This document shows positions 1 through 3,277 of a DNA stretch of 5,121 nucleotides, one piece after another. The stretch is from an uncultured Verrucomicrobiota bacterium (GTDB lineage: Bacteria; Verrucomicrobiota; Verrucomicrobiia; Limisphaerales; UBA9464): positions 1-5,121 of the forward strand of contig CAIPFS010000694.1 in assembly GCA_903864375.1 (NCBI GenBank). Direction: 5' to 3'. The translations under genes were made by a program, and so were the position numbers. Positions within the stretch are counted from its first letter, which is position 1. Each line of letters starts with the position of its first letter. The notes below the pieces were generated by a model. That model did not search any database and was not told the origin of the DNA. It saw only the letters and a list, made by a program, of their open reading frames with translations.

Positions 1-16
1 CAACCCCTCCGAAGGC

Positions 17-93
17 GGGGGCGTAGCTCAATTGGTTAGAGCGCTGCCCTGTCACGGCAGAGGTTACGGGTTCGAGCCCCGCCGCTCCCGCCA
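17..93 (+). tRNA. tRNA-Asp (anticodon GUC), CCA encoded
   Basis: The 77-nt sequence folds as a full cloverleaf. The acceptor stem pairs 17-23 with 83-89, including one G-U pair. The D stem pairs 26-29 with 39-42. The anticodon stem pairs 44-48 with 56-60 and encloses the loop CUGUCAC, with anticodon GUC at 51-53, which reads Asp codons. The T loop is TTCGAGC at 71-77. The discriminator is G90 and CCA is encoded at 91-93. The first T-stem pair (66 with 82) is A-C rather than a Watson-Crick or G-U pair; the other four pairs are intact, so I regard the gene as functional. It is the only clear plus-strand gene here. A T-rich stretch follows directly after CCA and may help end the transcript. Its promoter would lie off the left edge. 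Confidence 0.97.
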
Positions 94-94
94 A

Positions 95-152
95 TTTTTC
101 CACGGTTTTTTCACGGTCCCAGATTTTGGGGACAGTTTGGGAGTCCTTTGGG
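95..152. repeat. 11-bp tandem and phased repeats just after the tRNA
   Basis: Two adjacent 11-mers, TTTTTCCACGG (95-105) and TTTTTTCACGG (106-116), differ at one base. They are followed by three TTTGGG words starting at 125, 136 and 147, again exactly 11 bp apart. The 11-bp step is close to one helical turn. The position immediately after a tRNA 3' end is where tyrosine-recombinase attachment sites often lie, but no integrase or second copy of the tRNA end is visible here, so the role is unknown. Confidence 0.5.
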
Positions 153-317
153 AACACTTCCAAGTGTCGGAGACCCTCCGGCTTTCATCACCCGGCGACC
201 CATTCATATCTGGAACGGTACGCGTTCCCATATCATCCAGACCGTTGTCCGAAACTTGATGTGGCTGGACCTGGCCCAGTCAACCCGCTGGAAACCGCTT
301 CCACTTTCTTGCGATCT

Positions 318-353
318 TTGATGAGAAGACGCCGGATGCCGGGCATGCAACAC
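318..353 (-). pseudogene. Possible decayed fragment of an RluA-family C-terminus
   Basis: Bases 335-352 match 989-1006, inside the intact pseudouridine synthase gene, exactly over 18 nt in the same orientation. Read in the corresponding frame, the 12 codons here give VLHARHPASSHQ against MLHARHLAFSHP in the intact protein (residues 277-288), so 8 of 12 residues agree. Two of the conserved residues outside the exact match use different synonymous codons (GCG/GCA and TCT/TCA), as expected for diverged coding sequence rather than a recent copy. Resemblance fades on both sides. The frame happens to be the one that continues past the stop of the 79-codon ORF. The shared word includes the near-palindrome ATGCCGGGCAT, so chance or a repeat-type origin is not excluded. 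Confidence 0.3.
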
Positions 354-380
354 GAGTCCGGTCACCTTGGCCGGAAGTGT

Positions 381-620
381 TCATAACAGATAATCCGAGA
401 GGAAGATGTCGCCGGTCTCCCGGTCAATCAGAAGCCTGAAATTGCCATCCGTCGCGGCGGAGAAAACCCAGACGTCGTACCTGGCAAATGGCATCGGAGC
501 AAACCACTTGGGTTCGAAGCCTGTCCTCGAGATCATTTTCTGAAACTCCTTCTCCTGCGTCACCTTTTGGAGCCGGTTCATCGTGAGCAACCGCTTTTGC
601 AGGTCTTCATTCTTCTTCAC
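381..620 (-). CDS. Hypothetical protein, 79 aa
   Basis: I do not recognise this family. The frame opens after a TGA at 630-632 and the first usable start is GTG at 620; the first ATG is codon 14. Neither has a clear Shine-Dalgarno sequence. The predicted protein has a charged, probably helical N-terminal third (residues 1-31, many Lys/Gln/Glu) and a C-terminal part likely to be beta-rich, with aromatic residues around RYDVWVFS (47-54) and a polar turn DRETGD (66-71). There is no signal peptide or membrane segment. The composition looks like a real soluble protein rather than a shadow frame, and no longer ORF competes on the other strand. It follows the 53-codon HAD-like ORF by 23 bp in a different frame, so the two may be co-transcribed or be pieces of a rearranged locus. 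It may itself be the C-terminal remnant of a longer gene. Confidence 0.5.
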   Translation of the reverse strand: MKKNEDLQKRLLTMNRLQKVTQEKEFQKMISRTGFEPKWFAPMPFARYDVWVFSAATDGNFRLLIDRETGDIFLSDYLL

Positions 621-643
621 CCAAATGGATCAGGGTGTGAAGC

Positions 644-805
644 TCAGATCACCGGTCTGTCCACATGTCGCTCAATAATGAAGGCCGACAGTGTCGCCCA
701 GGATTCCTCTTTCTGCACGTCGTAGACAAAGGGCGCGACACAGGTGGACGGCATGTCATCGACAAGCGTGAGGTCGACGTCGATGAATATGTTGGCATTT
801 TTCAT
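644..805 (-). pseudogene. 53-codon HAD-like remnant with motif I only
   Basis: The ATG at 805 opens a 53-codon frame ending in TGA at 644-646. Residues 6-16 read IFIDVDLTLVD, a good match to HAD-superfamily motif I (hydrophobic strand, then DxDxT), where the first Asp is the nucleophile and the second the general acid/base. Residue 17 onward reads DMPSTCVAPFVYDV, which looks like the segment near HAD motif IV (an acidic pair followed by the final strand), and the protein ends in a probable helix. The middle of a HAD fold (motifs II and III, normally 100 or more residues) is absent, so this looks like an internally deleted gene in which the frame was kept. The frame is open for 11 codons upstream of the ATG (FFNGNLQDESH) with no start codon. 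A strong AGGAGGTGG lies 46-54 nt upstream, overlapping the rRNA-modification gene's stop, too far away to serve this ATG. It could still be an expressed small protein. Confidence 0.45.
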
Positions 806-850
806 GTGGCTTTCGTCTTGGAGGTTGCCGTTGAAAAATCAAACCAAACC

Positions 851-859
851 CCACCTCCT
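851..859 (-). promoter_or_regulatory. Orphan strong Shine-Dalgarno-like sequence
   Basis: The minus strand reads AGGAGGTGG, close to the ideal anti-16S complement, overlapping the TAG stop (858-860) of the pseudouridine synthase gene. The next convincing start is the ATG at 805, about 45 nt further on. GTG or TTG codons at a suitable distance open only a short, unconvincing frame. It may be the leftover ribosome binding site of the gene whose remnant is the HAD-like ORF, or a chance match. Confidence 0.3.
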
Positions 860-1835
860 ACCTACTGCCTCTCGATGCCCCCCCGTCCATCGCACCGCGA
901 CGCAAGGCGGCCAGCGTCTCCTCAAAATCCTTCGGCAATGGGGCATCGAATTCCACCCATCCTCCCCCGCGAGGATGTGAGAATGCCAGATGCCGGGCAT
1001 GCAACATCTGCCGCTGCAGTGCCATCCCGGTCGCCTGGGTCAACCGGGCATTGGCCCGACTCCCATAAAGCTCATCCCCCAACAATGGGAATCCAAGGTG
1101 TTGAAAGTGAACCCGGATTTGGTGGGTTCGCCCGGTGTGAAGCCGGGCCTCCACAAAACTGGTCTCCCAAAGGCGCTCCAGCAGCCGGTAGGACGTCCAG
1201 GCCGTCCGCCCCGGGCGTCCCGGAGGACTCACCGCCATGCGCTTCCGTTGTGTCGTATGCCGGGCGATCGGCGCGCGAATTTCCCCCGCGGTCGGCTCCA
1301 GGGCACCGCAAACAATGCATTGATAGGTCTTTTCCACCTTGCGATGGGCGAATTGTTCCTGAAGGGACCGATGTGCCGCATCACTCTTGGCCACCACGAG
1401 GCAACCGCTGGTCCCCAGGTCGAGCCGATGCACAATCCCCGGACGCTCAACGCCGCCGATGCCGCTCAACCGCCCCCGGCAATGATGCAGGAGGGCATTT
1501 ACCAGGGTTCCATCGGCATGGCCCGCGGACGGGTGCACCACCAGTTCGGCGGCTTTGTTTAATACCAGCAAATCGGCATCCTCATGCAGGACCTCGAGCG
1601 GAATCTCCTGCGCCACCACCTCGGTGGCAACCGGCGCGGGCCAGCGCACCTCCACCACATCCCCCGCCCGTGGCGACTGCGCGGCCTTGGCCAGACGTCC
1701 GTTCACCTGAACCCAGCCCTCCTTCATCAATCGTTGTATCTCCCCGCGGGATGCCTTTTCGTAGCGCTCCCGCAGAAAGGCATCGAATCGCTGTCCCGGC
1801 AGCGACTCGATCACCGTAAACACGTCTCGTTCCAT
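858..1835 (-). CDS. RluA/RluD-family 23S rRNA pseudouridine synthase
   Basis: This 325-aa cytoplasmic enzyme is predicted to convert specific uridines of large-subunit rRNA to pseudouridine, as in the RluA/RluC/RluD family; the exact target cannot be read from sequence. An N-terminal S4 RNA-binding domain spans about residues 14-65 (GQRFDAFL, then a Lys/Arg-rich helix ending in VQVNGR at 42-47). The catalytic domain follows, with RPGIVHRLDLGTSG at 131-144; Asp139 in HRLD is the expected nucleophile. Motifs KVEKTYQC (166-173) and RTHQIRVH (236-243) are intact, as is LLGDELYG (251-258). The length suits a full S4-containing family member. One deviation: the usual NKPAGLVVHP segment reads NKAAELVVHP (93-102), with Ala for Pro and Glu for Gly. 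The ATG at 1835 fits the start of the S4 domain, though no clear ribosome binding site precedes it. It lies 32 bp after the 162-aa gene on the same strand. Confidence 0.95.
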   Translation of the reverse strand: MERDVFTVIESLPGQRFDAFLRERYEKASRGEIQRLMKEGWVQVNGRLAKAAQSPRAGDVVEVRWPAPVATEVVAQEIPLEVLHEDADLLVLNKAAELVVHPSAGHADGTLVNALLHHCRGRLSGIGGVERPGIVHRLDLGTSGCLVVAKSDAAHRSLQEQFAHRKVEKTYQCIVCGALEPTAGEIRAPIARHTTQRKRMAVSPPGRPGRTAWTSYRLLERLWETSFVEARLHTGRTHQIRVHFQHLGFPLLGDELYGSRANARLTQATGMALQRQMLHARHLAFSHPRGGGWVEFDAPLPKDFEETLAALRRGAMDGGASRGSR

Positions 1836-1836
1836 G

Positions 1837-1860
1837 CCGGTCTAGAAGGAAATGGACCGG
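1837..1860. promoter_or_regulatory. Inverted repeat in front of the pseudouridine synthase start
   Basis: CCGGTC at 1837-1842 pairs with GACCGG at 1855-1860 around a 12-nt loop, filling most of the 32-bp gap between the upstream stop and the ATG at 1835. An alternative pairing, GCCGGT (1836-1841) with ACCGGC (1863-1868), uses part of the same arm. In RNA either form would sit where a ribosome binding site is expected, and none is recognisable there. There is no U-tract, so it is not a standard terminator. Confidence 0.3.
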
Positions 1861-1867
1861 AAACCGG

Positions 1868-2356
1868 CTATCGCCGCTTGGGACGGCTGGCGGGCGGCAG
1901 TTTGTCCCCGGGTTGAACCACCAGATTTGTACCCGAAGTCCAGGCGATCTCACGGCCGTCGAGATAAAGGGTCCGGGAGACGATCTCAATCAGATGCCCG
2001 AAGGCATCAAAAGCGATGGTGCCCGGAAGGAAGGTGACATCGGCGTATTCGACCGGACCATAGGGCAGATCGTTGGTATTGGGCGTGCGGAAAATACGGC
2101 GGTACGGGGCATTGGTGAATCGCTCCGGCGCCTGTTCTCCGGGAAAGCTCAGGGTCACCGCGCCCCCCGCCAGCAGTTTATGGTGTTCCAGCAGCACCAC
2201 CGGGGTTCCGTTGGTCAATTTGTCCTCCGTGACCACCCAGGGGCCGTCCCGTTGGCGCACGAGCATGCACCCGGAATAACCGGTGATGTACAGGAACAGG
2301 ACGGCAAAGAAGGACTTTGCCGCCTTCCGGGCCAATTGGATGCTATCGTCGTTCAA
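1868..2356 (-). CDS. Hypothetical membrane-anchored or lipoprotein-like protein, 162 aa
   Basis: I do not recognise a named family. The N-terminus has a short charged stretch (RKAAK, 10-14), then a hydrophobic segment at about 15-29 (FFAVLFLYITGYSG) ending at Cys30. This resembles either a single membrane anchor or a lipoprotein signal whose lipobox YSGC is imperfect, because Leu is usual at -3. The remainder (31-162) looks like a periplasmic beta-rich domain with repeated short strands (VVTEDKL, TPVVLLEHHKLL, AVTLSF, IAFDAFGHLIEIV, TLYLDGREI) and a basic C-terminal tail (RPKRR). The first start is TTG at 2356, directly after an in-frame TAG. The first ATG is Met31, after the hydrophobic segment, so a TTG start (2356, or codon 8) is more plausible. 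No clear Shine-Dalgarno sequence is seen. It is spaced 32 bp before the pseudouridine synthase and probably co-transcribed with it. Confidence 0.75.
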   Translation of the reverse strand: MNDDSIQLARKAAKSFFAVLFLYITGYSGCMLVRQRDGPWVVTEDKLTNGTPVVLLEHHKLLAGGAVTLSFPGEQAPERFTNAPYRRIFRTPNTNDLPYGPVEYADVTFLPGTIAFDAFGHLIEIVSRTLYLDGREIAWTSGTNLVVQPGDKLPPASRPKRR

Positions 2357-2453
2357 CGTTGCAGGAGCCTATCGGGATATCGCCAAAGAGCAACGGGGAG
2401 AAGCGGTCCGGGAATTCACGGCTTGGGATGACCGTGGATGGGGCCGACGGCCC

Positions 2454-2530
2454 GGTAGGTTTGGAAACCTGCGCTACATGGAGAGCGCACCTCCCTCCCT
2501 CGTAGTCGCCCGTCGTCAGACGGCGCTGAT
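2454..2530 (-). repeat. Direct repeat D, copy 1, with leader hairpin
   Basis: This segment matches 3155-3223 in the same orientation over most of its length, with small indels. Shared words include GCTACATGGAGAGC, CTCCCTCCC and CCGTCGTCAGAC. On the minus strand it contains the leader GTAGCGCAG (2477-2469), whose last bases begin a hairpin centred on 2463-2464 (AAACCT/AGGTTT plus outer pairs). Copy 2 keeps a hairpin at the same place with a different stem. Confidence 0.7.
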
Positions 2531-2576
2531 CGATCGGGAGCCAACAACCCGTACAAAACCGACCGTCATTTCGCTG

Positions 2577-2606
2577 GTCCTGCGGACGGCCAATTGGCGT
2601 CGCCCG
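2577..2606 (+). repeat. 30-bp direct repeat E, copy 1
   Basis: It matches 2781-2810 at 29 of 30 positions. It consists of a short hairpin GTCC-TGC-GGAC, the perfect palindrome GCCAATTGGC, and then a GC-rich tail ending in TCGCCCG. The two copies are 204 bp apart, and their flanks do not match. Confidence 0.75.
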
Positions 2607-2615
2607 CGTCACGCC

Positions 2616-2662
2616 GTAGCGCAGACATTCATGTCTGCCGTGCCGCCGACTTTCCAGTCGGC
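2616..2662 (+). repeat. Leader GTAGCGCAG with two consecutive hairpins
   Basis: The leader GTAGCGCAG (2616-2624) runs into the hairpin GCAGACA-TTCA-TGTCTGC (2621-2638, 7-bp stem). Six bases later comes GCCGACT-TTCC-AGTCGGC (2645-2662, 7-bp stem). The leader is the same as in the minus-strand D repeats, but the stems differ entirely. Loops are TTCA and TTCC. The orientation is opposite to the D copies. Confidence 0.7.
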
Positions 2663-2688
2663 AGGGCAGGACCCCGTCCCAACGCCCT
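2663..2688 (+). repeat. Imperfect GC-rich hairpin
   Basis: AGGGC (2663-2667) pairs with GCCCT (2684-2688), and inside it GGAC (2669-2672) pairs with GTCC (2676-2679) around a 3-nt loop, with an asymmetric internal loop. It directly follows the hairpin ending at 2662, making a run of three adjacent stem-loops. No U-tract follows. Confidence 0.45.
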
Positions 2689-2780
2689 CCGAATGGCCAA
2701 CAGCCAAGCTGGAGCCTCACCGAGGTGCCTTTAGAACGGGAGAATCGGTGATCCCCCAAAATCAACGGGAACTTGCGGGA

Positions 2781-2810
2781 GTCCTGCGGACGGCCAATTG
2801 GCTTCGCCCG
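2781..2810 (+). repeat. 30-bp direct repeat E, copy 2
   Basis: Second copy of the repeat at 2577-2606, with the single difference at 2803 (T for G), just after the palindrome GCCAATTGGC. It lies 24 bp to the left of the first three-hairpin unit. Confidence 0.75.
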
Positions 2811-2834
2811 TGCGGAATGAGCGTGCTTCGGACC

Positions 2835-2920
2835 GCCCCAACGGGGCAAAACAGGATAGCCCGGGGCAACGCCCCGGGGACACGTTCCTTTCATTTTTCC
2901 AAGCCCTGAAGGGGCGAAAT
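2835..2920 (+). repeat. Three-hairpin repeat unit P, copy A
   Basis: The unit has three palindromes in order: GCCCC-AAC-GGGGC (2835-2847), a long perfect stem CCCGGGGC/GCCCCGGG around AAC (2860-2878), and GCCC-TGAAG-GGGC (2903-2915). It is repeated in inverted orientation at 2999-3082. The first 44 nt agree at 40 positions and the last 18 nt at 17, while the 22-24 nt between the second and third hairpins are unrelated. It has no coding content and resembles a REP-like dispersed extragenic palindrome. Confidence 0.8.
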
Positions 2921-2998
2921 CCGCCCCCCTCCGTCGTCTCAATGCGCGCAAAATGTAGCACCCAGGACGGGATGAACACGCTTTCCGGTGTGATTGCA

Positions 2999-3082
2999 AT
3001 CTCGCCCCTTCAGGGCTCAAAGGATTTTGGATATCCCACCCGGGGCGTTGCCCCGGGCTGTCTTGTTTCGCCCCTTTGGGGC
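2999..3082 (-). repeat. Three-hairpin repeat unit P, copy B (inverted)
   Basis: Reverse-complement partner of 2835-2920. Read on the minus strand it has GCCCC-AAA-GGGGC (3082-3070), the long GC stem around AAC (3057-3039) and GCCC-TGAAG-GGGC (3016-3004). The first hairpin's loop differs from copy A (AAA against AAC) while its stem is unchanged. The two copies face each other across a 78-bp spacer (2921-2998). Confidence 0.8.
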
Positions 3083-3154
3083 TCGAGATCGACCCATCTC
3101 CCATATCCAACCATTGAGTCCAAGGTCGGTCGTTGGAAGAGCTGCGATTTAGAA

Positions 3155-3223
3155 GGTAGGAATACCTACGCTACATGGAGAGCCCATCTCCCTCCCCTGT
3201 ACCCGTCGTCAGACCGCGCCGAT
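3155..3223 (-). repeat. Direct repeat D, copy 2, with leader hairpin
   Basis: Second copy of the repeat at 2454-2530, in the same orientation and about 700 bp away. On the minus strand the leader reads GTAGCGTAG (3174-3166) and the hairpin is GTAGG-TATT-CCTAC (3169-3156). The leader changed from GCGCAG to GCGTAG and the opposite arm carries the matching base, so the stem is fully paired here. Confidence 0.7.
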
Positions 3224-3228
3224 GGATA

Positions 3229-3277
3229 TCCCTCCTTCAGAGGGACTTGCGTCCGGAGGCCGCCCTTTATCCGGCGG
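3229..3277 (-). terminator. Hairpin cluster at the Aas stop codon, possible terminator
   Basis: Three short stems follow one another here: CCGCC/GGCGG (3260-3264 with 3273-3277), which spans the TAA stop at 3267-3269; GGAC-TTGC-GTCC (3243-3254); and TCCCTC-CTTCA-GAGGGA (3229-3245), which shares three bases with the previous stem. Minus-strand transcripts leaving Aas would fold here, but no U-tract follows, so intrinsic termination is doubtful. The structures may belong to the neighbouring repeat block. Confidence 0.3.

Larger units (their letters stand above)
94..380. other. Intergenic interval between tRNA-Asp and the first minus-strand ORF
   Basis: I find no convincing gene in this stretch. 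The plus-strand reading frames that cross it show no family resemblance and begin inside or just after the tRNA. It contains the 11-bp repeats at its left end and three short hairpins: 154-167 (6-bp stem, CC at the centre), 168-180 (CGGAG/CTCCG with a 3-nt loop) and 212-228 (GGAACG/CGTTCC with a 5-nt loop). Near its right end is a short minus-strand segment resembling the C-terminus of an RluA-family protein, listed separately. Confidence 0.6.
2357..3266. other. Repeat-dense intergenic region without a convincing gene
   Basis: About 910 bp separate the Aas stop from the start of the 162-aa gene. Long frames stay open here on both strands, but they run through palindromes and duplicated segments, and their translations are low-complexity and rich in Arg, Pro and Gly with no domain. 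I treat them as non-coding. The region holds two three-hairpin units in inverted orientation, a direct repeat near the two ends, a 30-bp direct repeat and several isolated hairpins, including GGGCC-GAC-GGCCC at 2441-2453. Bases 2689-2780 and 3083-3154 contain nothing I can name. Confidence 0.7.

Noticed and set aside
126..386. 86-codon plus-strand frame after the tRNA
   Set aside because: It has no ribosome binding site or recognisable motif, overlaps the 11-bp repeats, and its peptide has the look of random GC-rich translation.
665..1819. 384-codon open frame on the plus strand
   Set aside because: It is antisense to the clear pseudouridine synthase gene. Its translation is Pro/Arg/Ser-rich without domains, typical of a GC-rich shadow frame.
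1582..1989. 135-codon minus-strand frame spanning the start of the pseudouridine synthase gene
   Set aside because: It overlaps two better-supported genes in another frame, and its translation is Gly/Arg-rich with no domain.
2283..2909. 208-codon open frame on the plus strand
   Set aside because: It overlaps the N-terminal part of the 162-aa gene on the opposite strand and then the repeats. It has no recognisable family or domain.
2343..3110. 255-codon open frame on the minus strand across the repeat block
   Set aside because: It runs through the three-hairpin units and direct repeats, has Arg/Pro/Gly-rich low-complexity translation with no domain, and repeats in the DNA appear as repeats in the peptide. 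The open frame follows from GC-rich palindromes.
2441..3223. Possible CRISPR array in the repeat region
   Set aside because: Repeats differ in length and orientation, spacing is irregular, there are no unique spacers of constant length, and no cas gene is present.
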